This document shows, piece after piece, positions 1 through 8,426 of a stretch of DNA of 51,342 nucleotides. This DNA comes from CAZYSK01 sp964649415. GTDB taxonomy: Bacteria > Chloroflexota > Anaerolineae > B4-G1. The position numbers and the translations under genes were made by a program. The notes under the pieces were generated by a model, which was given only the letters and a program-made list of their open reading frames with translations, ran no database searches and had not been told where the DNA came from. Position 1 is the first letter of the stretch. Each line of letters opens with the position of its first letter. Where the stretch lies: the NCBI GenBank assembly GCA_964649415.1, contig CAZYSK010000037.1, positions 1-51,342 on the forward strand, given 5' to 3'.

Positions 1-80
1 TGCTAAGGTTCGTTTCCCACCCTGAATTCGGGTTTGACTTTTACCGCACTCTATATGCAGCTATCGGGAACCCATGCCTC

Positions 81-962
81 TTATCCTTTCGTACCCCCAG
101 TACCAACGAGGGCCAAGCCACTGATGAAGTATTTCTGGGCGATGAGGAATACGACTATCGGCAAAACCATGGCGATGACCGATGCTGCCATGAACAGGTT
201 CCATTCTGGGAAATAGTCCGCCTGGTACGTATAGAGACCAAGAGGGAGAGTGTAGTTTTCTTCCGAGCTCAGGTAGATCAACGGGCCGGTAAAGTCCCGC
301 CAGGATGACATGAATTGGAAGATCGCAACGGCGCCCAGTGCCGGCTTGGCCAACGGCAAAATGATGCGCAAAAAGGTCTGAAGGTATCCGGCTCCATCGA
401 TTTTGGCGGCGTCATCCAGGTCCAGCGGTATGGTCATAAAGTACTGGCGTAGTAGGAAGATAGAAAACGCGCTGCCAAAGAAAGCCGGTATGGTCATCGG
501 CCGGAACGTGTTCAGCCAGCCAAACACTTTGAACATGACGAACCTGGGTACGATCAGCAAGTGGAAAGGGATCATCATGGTGCTCAAGAGAACAAAGAAT
601 AGAACATTGCGTCCTTTGAAGCGCAGCCGCGCGAATCCATAAGCCACGATGGCCGAACTTAGCACCTCACCAAACAAGCACACCGCAGCGACAAAGAGGC
701 TGTTCTTGTACCACACAAGAAATGGCCGCGCCTCGAAAATCTCGACATAGTTGTACCAGATCGGCGGGCTCGGAATCCAGGACGGGGGGAACTCGAGAAC
801 CTGTTTGTCGGACTTGAGCGACGTGCTGAGGGTCCAGGCAAAGGGTACCAAGACCAGAATAGTGCCCAAAACCAGGAGCGTATGGATCAGCACGCGTTCG
901 GCGACGCGTTCGACTTTGGCCTTCAATACAGATCTATCGCGCGAAATTACCAGGTTGGTCAT
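81..962 (-). CDS. Carbohydrate ABC transporter permease, MalG/LacG-like
   Basis: Inner-membrane permease subunit of a CUT1-type sugar importer (293 aa). The sequence shows six hydrophobic segments, the first at about residues 25-45. The cytoplasmic EAA-type loop that docks the ATPase reads DDAAKIDGAGYLQTF followed by LPLAKPAL, near residues 185-210. The start ATG has the ribosome site AAAGGA about 3 bases upstream and overlaps the stop of the preceding permease by 4 bases, so the two are translationally coupled. The usual partner is a periplasmic sugar-binding lipoprotein. None is present upstream, where an IS element sits instead; it may lie beyond the left edge or elsewhere. The substrate cannot be told from the sequence; the neighbouring SDR and IclR genes suggest a sugar or sugar-acid uptake locus. 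Confidence 0.93.
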   Translation of the reverse strand: MTNLVISRDRSVLKAKVERVAERVLIHTLLVLGTILVLVPFAWTLSTSLKSDKQVLEFPPSWIPSPPIWYNYVEIFEARPFLVWYKNSLFVAAVCLFGEVLSSAIVAYGFARLRFKGRNVLFFVLLSTMMIPFHLLIVPRFVMFKVFGWLNTFRPMTIPAFFGSAFSIFLLRQYFMTIPLDLDDAAKIDGAGYLQTFLRIILPLAKPALGAVAIFQFMSSWRDFTGPLIYLSSEENYTLPLGLYTYQADYFPEWNLFMAASVIAMVLPIVVFLIAQKYFISGLALVGTGGTKG

Positions 963-1897
963 TGTTCCTTTCTCCCCTTTAATTCTCCTTCATAGTACAC
1001 CCAAGCCGACGACGAGCGAAAGACCAGCACAGTGAGGATCATGATGAGGATGAATACGAACAGAGACATTGCTGCGGCATAGCCGACCTGAAAGCGCTCG
1101 GAGATGTAACGGAACATATAGTAGTAAAAGAACAGGGATGCATTGCGCGGACCGCCCTCGGTCATGATGAAAGGCTGAGAGAAAAGCTTGAATACGTCGA
1201 TCATGCCAGTTATTAGGTTGAAAAAGATGACAGGCGACAGCATCGGCAAGGTGATGTAGAAGAACTTGGCGAGTGACTTCGCACCGTCCACGTCCGCCGC
1301 ATTGTACAGTTCTTTGGAAATGCTTTGCAGTCCCGACAGGTAAATCAGCATGTTGCGGCCCATGGCTCCCCAGACGGCCATCACCATGAACGATGGCAGC
1401 ACCAGCCTCTGGTCCTGCAGCCAGGCCGGACCCTGGATGTGAAAGACACTCAAGAGAAAATTGTTGATGACCCCGTAACGCGGGTTATAGATCCACATCC
1501 ACATGAGCGTGGTAGCTACCGGTGGAAGGATGACCGGCAGATAGTAGATGACACGCCACAAGCCGAGCAGCTTGACACGTTGATTGAGTAGGATTGCGGC
1601 TCCGATTCCCACAATGATCCCCATCGGCACGCGCATCAAGCCATAACTCACCGTTACCTTCAGCGACTGCCAGAACAGCTTATCGCCGAACATACGCTCA
1701 AAGTTCCTGAGACCGATGAATTTGGGATCCTGGATGAAGTCCCATTGGTAAAAGCTCAGAACGATAGCGTAGAGGAGAGGCCCCAGGGTAAAGATAATGA
1801 AACCGATAATCCACGGGGAGATAAACAGCCATCCGGCGATGCTCTCTTTTTTCCTTTCTGTCAGTCTTGGTCGTTTTGCTTTTGCACTGATTGCCAT
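959..1897 (-). CDS. Carbohydrate ABC transporter permease, MalF/UgpA-like
   Basis: First permease subunit of the same CUT1 sugar importer. It is 312 aa from the chosen ATG at 1897, which follows AAGGAG at 7-base spacing. An in-frame start 8 codons further up lacks such a site. Six membrane segments are visible, the first near residues 25-50 (WLFISPWIIGFIIFTLG). The EAA loop reads NAADVDGAKSLAKFF followed by LPMLSPVI. It overlaps the downstream permease by 4 bases. The right end of an IS256-like element lies about 35 bases upstream of the start, so the native promoter region, and perhaps an upstream gene for the binding protein, has been separated from it. Confidence 0.93.
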   Translation of the reverse strand: MAISAKAKRPRLTERKKESIAGWLFISPWIIGFIIFTLGPLLYAIVLSFYQWDFIQDPKFIGLRNFERMFGDKLFWQSLKVTVSYGLMRVPMGIIVGIGAAILLNQRVKLLGLWRVIYYLPVILPPVATTLMWMWIYNPRYGVINNFLLSVFHIQGPAWLQDQRLVLPSFMVMAVWGAMGRNMLIYLSGLQSISKELYNAADVDGAKSLAKFFYITLPMLSPVIFFNLITGMIDVFKLFSQPFIMTEGGPRNASLFFYYYMFRYISERFQVGYAAAMSLFVFILIMILTVLVFRSSSAWVYYEGELKGRKEQ

Positions 1898-1932
1898 GTT
1901 CTTGCTCCTTATAGTGTCCACAGCGGGTGAAC

Positions 1933-3143
1933 GAGTTATAATCGGAAGTTGTGGATTGCTAAAGTAAGAAATGCGGCGTATCCTTGGGGTTACCCAACGC
2001 CCAAGAGCGGCTGTACGGGCCGTGGAAAGGATGCGCCATGTTCAAGCTTGCCACAGATGACATCGAAGGAAAAGCTCCGGAAATCACGGATTCGTTGGAT
2101 GAACTGGCTCGTCAAGGGGCCCGTCGGATGATCCTGGCTGCCCTGGAACTGGAAGTAGCGCAGTATGTGCAAGAGCTGCGCCATCTACGTGACGAACTGG
2201 ATCACGCGAAGGCACTCCTGGGACCGGAAGCGGCCGGTTTCTCGGCCTCAACGGTCACCCGTCTGCTCCACGTGTGGCAAGATGAGTATCAGGTCTGGCG
2301 CAAGCGCTCCCTGGAAGGCCGAGACTACGTCTACATCTGGGCCGACGGCGTCTACTTCAACGTGCGGCTCGAAGAGGATCGTCTGGCATGTTTGGTGATC
2401 ATTGGCGTGCTCCCAGATGGCCGGAAAGAGGTCATCGCCATCGAAGATGGGTATCGGGAGTCGACCGAGTCGTGGGCCAGTCTGCTCAGAGACCTGAAAC
2501 GCCGCGGTATGTCGGCTCCCGTGCTGGCTATTGGAGACGGTGGACTAGGCTTCTGGGCTGCTCTACGAGAAGTGTATCCCGAGACACGAGCACAGCGCTG
2601 CTGGAAGCACAAGATTGCCAACGTCCTGGACAAGCTGCCCAAACGACTGCAACCCAGGGCGAAGGCCATGCTGCACGAGATCATGAGAGCGCCGGATTAC
2701 GAAACCGCACTGGAAAGCATCGACCGGTTCTCCCAGGCGTATGGGGCACGCTATCCCAAAGCTGTCGAGACGTTGACCAAGGACCAGGATCAACTGTTAA
2801 CGTGCTTCGACTTCCCGGCGGAACACTGGATCCATCTGCGGACGACGAATCCCATCGAATCGCCGTTTGCCACCGTCAAAGCCCGGACGAAGAAGACCCA
2901 AGGTGCTGGCTCGCGGAACGCCGGTTTGACGATGGCCTTCAAGCTGTTGTTATCTGCTAAGAAACGCTGGCGCAGAGTCAATGCACCTCACCTGGCGGCA
3001 CTGGTCAGAGCCGGCGTCGAGTTCCCAGATGGAGAGGCTCAGATGCTACGGGTGGATGATCCCTCAGAGGACCGTTTATTCGCTCAGACCCCATCGGTCT
3101 ACGCCGCCACTGAGGTGTGATCCACAGCATCTGACAATATCTC
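1933..3143 (+). mobile_element. IS256-family insertion sequence (about 1.2 kb) with terminal inverted repeats
   Basis: The ends at 1933-1956 and 3120-3143 are imperfect inverted repeats. Read inward both begin GAG and end TGTGGAT, and 18 of 24 positions match by eye. The outer bases resemble the GATCCACA...TGACAA style of IS256-family termini. One transposase gene fills the interior. I could not find a flanking target duplication of 8-9 bp (left flank CGGGTGAAC, right flank TAAGAAGTT), which suggests age or rearrangement. The element separates a sugar permease operon from an SDR/IclR locus. Confidence 0.75.
2038..3120 (+). CDS. IS256-family (Mutator-type) transposase, internally shortened
   Basis: DDE transposase of the IS256/MULE group, 360 aa from the ATG at 2038 (AAAGGA 6-7 bases upstream). 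The catalytic core is intact: Asp in IWADGVYFNV, Asp in IGDGGLGFW, the C/H signature RCWKHK, and Glu in TTNPIESPFA. The family normally runs to about 400-430 aa and carries a conserved N-terminal segment (RNG...PR...LP.Y) between the helical N-terminus and the core. Here the text jumps from HLRDELDHAK directly to ALLGPEAAGFS, so about 80-90 residues are missing without loss of frame. This is an internal deletion derivative; whether it still transposes is unknown. Confidence 0.85.
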   Translation: MFKLATDDIEGKAPEITDSLDELARQGARRMILAALELEVAQYVQELRHLRDELDHAKALLGPEAAGFSASTVTRLLHVWQDEYQVWRKRSLEGRDYVYIWADGVYFNVRLEEDRLACLVIIGVLPDGRKEVIAIEDGYRESTESWASLLRDLKRRGMSAPVLAIGDGGLGFWAALREVYPETRAQRCWKHKIANVLDKLPKRLQPRAKAMLHEIMRAPDYETALESIDRFSQAYGARYPKAVETLTKDQDQLLTCFDFPAEHWIHLRTTNPIESPFATVKARTKKTQGAGSRNAGLTMAFKLLLSAKKRWRRVNAPHLAALVRAGVEFPDGEAQMLRVDDPSEDRLFAQTPSVYAATEV

Positions 3144-3186
3144 TAAGAAGTTAAACCCAACTGCTGGTCGCGACTCCGGCGCTGGG

Positions 3187-3951
3187 CTAGTTGAACCAGC
3201 TACCGCCGTTGATGTCGGTGACCTCGCCAGTGATGAACGAAGCCATATCGGAAACCAAGAACAGAATCGCGTTTGCTGTGTCTTCAGGTGTGCCAGCGCG
3301 CTTCAGTGGAATGTTTGAGATTACGATCTCTTGCTTTTCGGGTGGGGTAAAGGTAGCGTGAAATGGGGTTCCCAGGATGAAACCCGGTGCCACCGCATTG
3401 ACGGTGATTCCCTTGGGGGCTACCTCTTTCGACAAGCCGCGGGTGAAGCCAATAACGCCGGCCTTGGCCGCGCCATAAGCCACCGCACCTCCGCCGCCGC
3501 CATTGTGAGCCGCGAGAGAGGAGACATTCACGATCCGGCCCCAACCGGTATTCATATGAGACAGAGCCGCTCGCGTGCAATACAGGGCGCTGGTCAGATT
3601 CACGTCGATGACTCTGTGCCAATGCTCGTCGCTCATCTCTTCGACGAGAACCCGGCCGACCAGGGAGCCCGCGTTGTTGACCAAGATGTCGATATGGCCA
3701 CCCAGCTCGTCCGCCGCCTGGGCAAAGACCTGGTTGACCATGGCACTGTCGGTAGCATCCAGGTGCAGCAGCGGCGACTTGCGCCCCATGGTGCGGATCT
3801 CTTTCGAGACCTCTTTCCCCTCATCAGAGTGGGTGAAGTAGGTGATGGCCACGTCTGCACCGGCCCGAGCCAGCGTCAGAGAGACAGCGCCCCCGATACC
3901 AATGTTGCCGCCTGTTACTACTGCCGTCCTGCCAGAGAGATCGATGTTCAT
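3187..3951 (-). CDS. SDR-family NAD(P)-dependent oxidoreductase (FabG-like)
   Basis: Classical short-chain dehydrogenase, 254 aa, the normal length. The Rossmann motif TGGNIGIG is at about residues 13-20, followed by the structural NNAG, the catalytic Ser in NVSSLAAHN and the YGAAK pair (YxxxK). The C-terminal GEVTDINGGSWFN is typical of FabG and sugar/polyol dehydrogenases. Position 36-38 (TYF) lacks an obvious Asp that would settle NAD preference. The start is supported by GGAGG 6 bases upstream of the ATG. It lies between the sugar permeases and an IclR regulator on the same strand, so oxidation of a sugar or hydroxy-acid is a reasonable guess. The substrate is not determinable. Confidence 0.9.
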   Translation of the reverse strand: MNIDLSGRTAVVTGGNIGIGGAVSLTLARAGADVAITYFTHSDEGKEVSKEIRTMGRKSPLLHLDATDSAMVNQVFAQAADELGGHIDILVNNAGSLVGRVLVEEMSDEHWHRVIDVNLTSALYCTRAALSHMNTGWGRIVNVSSLAAHNGGGGGAVAYGAAKAGVIGFTRGLSKEVAPKGITVNAVAPGFILGTPFHATFTPPEKQEIVISNIPLKRAGTPEDTANAILFLVSDMASFITGEVTDINGGSWFN

Positions 3952-4157
3952 ACTGTGCCTCCCAAGGTAATATTGAGATATTGTGCGGGTCGCTGTTCAC
4001 ACGGGCACTAGTATGGTATAATCTCTGTGCTGGTGAATAGCGGTGCCCAAACGTCAATCGTTGGGTGTCAAGCCTATTCACTATGTTCCTTGAGGGGATA
4101 CCGCTTTCCGCCAAGTCAGCCGGTATCTCCTCATTTTCTTGCCTTCAGTCTCTTGTT

Positions 4158-4946
4158 TCAGTATGCACGAGGCAGGTAACCCATATCACGCGAGATAGCC
4201 TTTGCCGCTTCTATGGCTTTCTCTCCAAAGGATGGGACTTTTTCCTCTGGGAACCGCATCAACGGTGCGGAAATGCTCACCGCCGCGACGGGTTGACCGG
4301 TGTGATCGAAGATCGGGGCCGCCACACAACGTCCCCCCAACTCATATTCTTGGTAGTCTATCGCATACCCCCGCTCTCGGGTTTTGCGCAGCTCTTCAAA
4401 GAACTGTTCCTCATCAGTGATCGTGTGTGCTGTAATAGCAGGCAAGCCATATTCTGCGATGATCCGTTCTACTTCCGGGAGAGGCCAGCAGGATAGAATT
4501 GCCTTGCCCAAGGCCGTGCAGTGCATAGGTGCTCGCTTGCCCACTACGGTGCGCATACCCAAAGCCTGGGTACCCTCTAGCCGCTCGATGTACACCACCT
4601 GCCCAGAGTCTGGAATTGCCAAGTTGATGCTTTCGTTGCACCACTTGATCAGCCTTTCGAGATGCGGCATAGCAAAGTCACGCACGTTGATCTGATCAAG
4701 AATTGTAAAGGCACGCTCCACCAGCTTGAGGCCCAGGCGGTACTTGCGAGTAGTTGGCGATTGTTGCAGATAACCGTTGTGTTCCAACGTGTAAATCAAC
4801 CCTGCGGTTGTGCTCTTGTGTAGACCAAGCGCTTCGGCAATCTCGGTGATACCGAGTTCGATTGTGTTGTCATCAAACAGGTTCAAGATATCAATGGATC
4901 GTTGAACTGAGCCAATTACTTTGCGTTCTTTTGATGAACCAGGCAT
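4158..4946 (-). CDS. IclR-family transcriptional regulator
   Basis: 262 aa from ATG 4946 (GGAG 5 bases upstream). A GTG 13 codons further upstream has no ribosome site. The N-terminal winged helix-turn-helix at about residues 10-70 reads VQRSIDILNLF, ITEIAEALGLHKSTT and YRLGLKLVE. The C-terminal IclR effector domain carries the usual GKRAPMHCTALGKA and GGRCVAAPIFD stretches. IclR proteins bind as dimers or tetramers to palindromes and respond to small carboxylic or aromatic acids. Two palindromes overlapping its own consensus promoter lie at 5005-5046, pointing to autoregulation. Likely targets are the neighbouring SDR and sugar permeases, although I do not see the same palindrome in front of the SDR gene. 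Confidence 0.93.
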   Translation of the reverse strand: MPGSSKERKVIGSVQRSIDILNLFDDNTIELGITEIAEALGLHKSTTAGLIYTLEHNGYLQQSPTTRKYRLGLKLVERAFTILDQINVRDFAMPHLERLIKWCNESINLAIPDSGQVVYIERLEGTQALGMRTVVGKRAPMHCTALGKAILSCWPLPEVERIIAEYGLPAITAHTITDEEQFFEELRKTRERGYAIDYQEYELGGRCVAAPIFDHTGQPVAAVSISAPLMRFPEEKVPSFGEKAIEAAKAISRDMGYLPRAY

Positions 4947-5004
4947 TGTCACTCCGTGGTTGTCATTGTCGGACACTGTGCTCACTGAAGAAAAACGAGG
5001 TGTG

Positions 5005-5046
5005 CTGTACTATAATACAGAACACTTTCCTACATTATAGTACAAA
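5005..5046. promoter_or_regulatory. Paired palindromic operator for the IclR regulator
   Basis: TGTACTATAAT at 5006-5016 is the exact reverse complement of ATTATAGTACA at 5034-5044. Each half is itself part of a near-palindrome: CTGTACTATAATACAG at 5005-5020 matches its own complement at 14 of 16 positions. The two sites are about 28 bp apart centre to centre and cover the -10 box and the start of transcription of iclR, the typical arrangement for autorepression. Confidence 0.75.
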
Positions 5047-5062
5047 CGTGGTGTTTTGTCAA
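5034..5062 (-). promoter_or_regulatory. Consensus sigma-70 promoter of iclR
   Basis: On the minus strand TTGACA (5062-5057), a 17-base spacer and TATAAT (5039-5034) form a perfect consensus promoter. The -10 box lies inside the distal operator palindrome. The leader to the IclR start is about 80 bases. The rest of the stretch 5063-5247 shows nothing else I can support. Confidence 0.8.
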
Positions 5063-5247
5063 GAAGGTCAGACCTCAAATTCCACACCGCACACACATCC
5101 CTATCCCAAGGATCTCTTGCTGCGCAATCACGCGTGATACCCGGCAGGATCCAGTGCAAGACGGGTGGTCAAGACGAATGACGTTTGTCCATTGTGACCA
5201 TTACAACAAGATGGACTAACCAGCCAGAGCGACCCGCGAGAGATAAC

Positions 5248-6117
5248 CTACACCGGCTGTTCTAGAGCGCGTACTGAGACTAGCTGCGGGCCTCGTATGC
5301 CGTCGACCTTCATCTCGCGAACGGAGCCCTGTTCCAGCAGTGCCTCGATGCTGCGCTCCAACTCCCTCGATGTCCACTTCAACACGTGGAACACCTTGGC
5401 AATCATCTTGCGGTCCGCGGCGACGACGTTGTCGAGATAGCGCTGCACAACCACCCGCCGCGCCTCGCTGCGCTTGATGGCACGGGCCTGCTCGGGAATC
5501 TCGGGGAACCAGCGCTGGAACAGCTCGTAGGTGAAAGCATAGTTCCAGGCACCGGTGCGGGCCACGCCGGTGGGCAGGACCTTGAGCCCGACTTGTAGCT
5601 CCGTCAGCGCCCGGTCGAATCGGCTCTTAGCGCTGTCGGCGCTCATGCGCGCCTCGCGGCGCAGGCGGACTGTGTCGAGGTGCCCGTTCTCGAGAATCGC
5701 CTCGTATATCGCCTTGGCCTCGGCAGTCAGCTTGCCGTCCTCGTATTCCTGGCGGTAGTCGGTCAACTCGCCGAAGTTCTCGCTGAGGGCGTAGAAATAC
5801 GGGAGGTAGTCCAGAGATACCAGCGTGGCCCGGCGGCGCAGGAGCTTTCCGTAGTACCACCACTGCTTGTCCAGCGCGTCGTCCTTCCAGCCCCAGCATT
5901 TGCTGAGGTCTGGGTCGTCGTGCGCCATGGGTACGGGGCGCACCCGCCCGGCGATGGCGTGGAACAGGTTGGGCGTCTCGATGCCCTTGATGGGCCAGAA
6001 ATGGCAGAACCCCACCTCCTCGACGAATGCCCGCGCGTCCTCGACCGTGTGCAGCCGCCGCTCGGGGGTACGGCGGTAGTTGAGCGCGCGCTGATGTTGG
6101 ATCTCCTCAGCGTTCAC
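5248..6117 (-). CDS. AlkZ-related (YcaQ-type) winged-helix protein
   Basis: 289 aa from GTG 6117, chosen because AAGGAGG lies 4-5 bases upstream; an upstream in-frame extension runs through repeat DNA and is unlikely to be translated. It resembles the AlkZ/YcaQ DNA-glycosylase superfamily (tandem winged helices), in the subfamily usually annotated 'AlkZ-related'. Recognisable parts are RTVEDA-type DARAFVEEVGFCHFWPI near the N-terminus, DPDLSKCWGWKDD, WWYYGKLLRRR and LPYFYALSENFG. The QxQ/QxD catalytic signature of true AlkZ is not obvious, so glycosylase activity is uncertain. It stands alone, with a palindromic repeat cluster upstream. Confidence 0.7.
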   Translation of the reverse strand: MNAEEIQHQRALNYRRTPERRLHTVEDARAFVEEVGFCHFWPIKGIETPNLFHAIAGRVRPVPMAHDDPDLSKCWGWKDDALDKQWWYYGKLLRRRATLVSLDYLPYFYALSENFGELTDYRQEYEDGKLTAEAKAIYEAILENGHLDTVRLRREARMSADSAKSRFDRALTELQVGLKVLPTGVARTGAWNYAFTYELFQRWFPEIPEQARAIKRSEARRVVVQRYLDNVVAADRKMIAKVFHVLKWTSRELERSIEALLEQGSVREMKVDGIRGPQLVSVRALEQPV

Positions 6118-6184
6118 AAACCCTCCTTGGCTTGAGGTTGCGAGGCCGATTATACCATGGAGGGGGTGAGGTGGTCCATTGACC

Positions 6185-6294
6185 ATGCGTCCGGGGACAT
6201 CGCGGACACTGAATCCGTGCCGGCAGGGATGCTGCCGACCGCAGACGGTCGGACATCCAGACGGTCCGTCAGTCGTGCGTCCGCGGACATTGAT
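6185..6294. repeat. Composite palindromic repeat, family A (intergenic copy)
   Basis: Three modules occur here: GCGTCCG..GGACAT(T/C)G, the imperfect hairpin GCCGGCAGGGATGCTGCC, and the palindrome GACCGCAGACGGTC. A final full GCGTCCGCGGACATTG ends near 6293. The same modules in the same order recur at 46931-47021, and single modules lie inside coding genes elsewhere in the window. Confidence 0.8.
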
Positions 6295-6323
6295 GTAGAG
6301 ATGCAACTTGCTTGAGGTCTGTG

Positions 6324-8168
6324 CTAATAGGTGAGGCCGTGCCCAAATGGGAAGAGCGGATTCTCTGAATCGTACGGCATGTCCTCTTTCTGCTTCCTGA
6401 CCGCCTCCATTGAAGATGGCATCTCAAAGGGCAGCTTTCCACACGGGTGGAAGCGCCCGAAGATCACGTCGAGTACGGCAGCGTCGCTGGCCCCGAAGTT
6501 CGCCAACAGTGCGGCGCTTTTCTCCGCGACCTCTGGAATCACCGCCGGACGCTCCAGGAAAACGTCCACGATGGTAGGGACGCTTTCGAGCAGATTCAAG
6601 ATGCGCTCTTTCTCTGCTCCTTTGAAGTCCAGGTCTCCGGCGTGGAAGAAGCTGTCCAGGAACCCCTCTCGGGGCTCAAAGGGCGTGTTGAGCCGGAGTA
6701 TGGCTATCTCGGCCTCTTCAACGCTCGACACCACCTGCCCGTACTCGCCGGCTATCTCTGGGTCTATGCCTTCAACGTAGACCTTTGCCCTATCGGAGAT
6801 CGGCAAGGCCTTCCCCTCCGGCGTTTCGGCGTTTTTCAGGAGCACGATTGATTTCCGCTGGGCGATCTCTCCGGCTCTGCAGAATTCCGGGTTGCCCACG
6901 ATGCGCTCTGCGGCATCGGGATCCAAGTAGGGATTGTCTAACAGCCCCAATCTGAACTTGTCTCTCAGCAGGCGGCGGACCGATTCGTCAATACGGGCTT
7001 CGGAAACCAGGCCGCTCCCTACTATGTCCACGATGACTTCCGGGCAGGCTTCACCGCCGAACTGATCCACGCCTGCGTCGAGGGCTTTTCTGGCCCGTTC
7101 TTCCACGCTTAAGTGCTCTACTCCCCAGCATTTTGCTTCGATGATCTCTTGCCCTCCCGCGGTAACCGGGTTTAGGAGCATCCAATCCGTACAGACGACA
7201 CCGTCAAACCCGTATCGTTCCCGCAGGAGCCCGGTGATGACGTCTCTGTTGAACCCGAATCCGACCTCTTCGATGGGGAGCCCGACCGGCTTACCATAAT
7301 AGGGCATTATCTGGGCTGTCCCGGCTTTGAAGGCTGTTTCAAATGGAAGCAGGTGGTATTCGAAGTTGTTGCCCGGGTAGGCCTGCGCTTTCCCGTAGGA
7401 GAAATGGGGGTCCTCGCCATCCTTCTGCGGGCCTCCGCCCGGGAAATGCTTGGTCATACAGGCGACGCTCTGCGGGCCAAGTGTGTCACCCTGAAAGCCC
7501 TTGATGTAAGCGAAGACCATGCGAGAGGCAAGTTCGGCATCTTCGCCAAAGGTGCCGTTGATGCGTGCCCAACGGGGCTCTGTGGCCAGATCGGCCATGG
7601 GATGTAGGGCCGTGTGAATGCCCACCGCCAGATACTCCTGCCTGGCGATGTCGCCGAACTCCTGCACCAGGATGGGATCGCCAGTGGCGGCCAGTCCGAT
7701 GGGCTCGGGCCACTGGGAGAACCCGCCGGACGTAAACTCCGCCGCCGGGTTGGCGGAGAAAGCGTGGCGCGGGTCAGACGAGATCGTCACCGGAATGCCC
7801 AGGCGGGTGCGTGCGGCCAGCTCTTGGAGCCGGTTGTACCACTCGGCCATTTGTCTGGGACGCGCGACCGCGTACACGTTGAAGTGGTTTATCGACTGCC
7901 TGGCGACCAGGTCGGAGGTTTGGACGGGGCCGAACTCGCTGGCTCCCTCTAGCAGGGTGCCATCCTGGTTCATCCCAATCATGGTGTGGAACATCATCCC
8001 TGCTTTCTCTTCCAGGGACATCCGGGAGAGCAGGTCCTCGACCCGCTCCTCGATAGGACGGCGGCTATCCTCATACGGGTCTAGCCGGCCGTTCTTGTTC
8101 AAGTCGCGAAAGGTCACGCCGTCTACGGTGAGGGTAGGGGCTTCTGGCCCGAAGCTGGACGTATTCAT
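6324..8168 (-). CDS. Glycoside hydrolase family 3 (beta-glucosidase-like), no FnIII domain
   Basis: 614 aa from ATG 8168 (GGAGG 7 bases upstream). The GH3 N-terminal TIM barrel begins with the family's VEDLLSRMSLEEKAGMM. The nucleophile Asp is in GFDGVVCTDWMLL, about residue 325, and the KHFPGGG loop is present. The alpha/beta sandwich follows (RKSIVLLKN) and the protein stops right after NPLFPFGHGLTY. The fibronectin-III tail seen in many beta-glucosidases is therefore absent. There is no signal peptide, so it probably acts in the cytoplasm on imported oligosaccharides or glycosides. Upstream on the same strand are an MFS carrier and beta-phosphoglucomutase, together forming a small sugar-use cluster. 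It has its own promoter-like sequence at 8318-8346. Confidence 0.9.
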   Translation of the reverse strand: MNTSSFGPEAPTLTVDGVTFRDLNKNGRLDPYEDSRRPIEERVEDLLSRMSLEEKAGMMFHTMIGMNQDGTLLEGASEFGPVQTSDLVARQSINHFNVYAVARPRQMAEWYNRLQELAARTRLGIPVTISSDPRHAFSANPAAEFTSGGFSQWPEPIGLAATGDPILVQEFGDIARQEYLAVGIHTALHPMADLATEPRWARINGTFGEDAELASRMVFAYIKGFQGDTLGPQSVACMTKHFPGGGPQKDGEDPHFSYGKAQAYPGNNFEYHLLPFETAFKAGTAQIMPYYGKPVGLPIEEVGFGFNRDVITGLLRERYGFDGVVCTDWMLLNPVTAGGQEIIEAKCWGVEHLSVEERARKALDAGVDQFGGEACPEVIVDIVGSGLVSEARIDESVRRLLRDKFRLGLLDNPYLDPDAAERIVGNPEFCRAGEIAQRKSIVLLKNAETPEGKALPISDRAKVYVEGIDPEIAGEYGQVVSSVEEAEIAILRLNTPFEPREGFLDSFFHAGDLDFKGAEKERILNLLESVPTIVDVFLERPAVIPEVAEKSAALLANFGASDAAVLDVIFGRFHPCGKLPFEMPSSMEAVRKQKEDMPYDSENPLFPFGHGLTY

Positions 8169-8317
8169 AGGATTGCCTCCTGAGCATTGTGGTTCCACAT
8201 GATTCGTCTGGCCAATGCGTCGCGAGAGGAGTCCACTTCCTGCTTGCCTAGGACCGATAGCGTACGCGACAAGTGGGGTTAACGGTTGCGCCTTCCCCCG
8301 CCGCGCCGGATGGGCAG

Positions 8318-8346
8318 AGTATACACCCAAGAGCGACCAGCGCCAA
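8318..8346 (-). promoter_or_regulatory. Predicted sigma-70 promoter of the GH3 gene
   Basis: On the minus strand TTGGCG, 17 bases, TATACT, giving a leader of about 140 bases to the GH3 start. The fit to consensus is good at the -10 box and moderate at -35. Confidence 0.55.
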
Positions 8347-8426
8347 GTCCAGGCTTCGTTCTGTTCGCCTCAGTGCCCTCTGGGTTTCGGCGGAGAACCA
8401 TGTTGCCCGATGTGCCTGTTGTTGCC

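Noticed and set aside
1..80. Start of another gene at the left edge
   Set aside because: No supported frame or ribosome site is visible in the 80 bases beyond the permease stop.
1921..3160. Target-site duplication around the IS element
   Set aside because: The 9 bases next to each end do not match.
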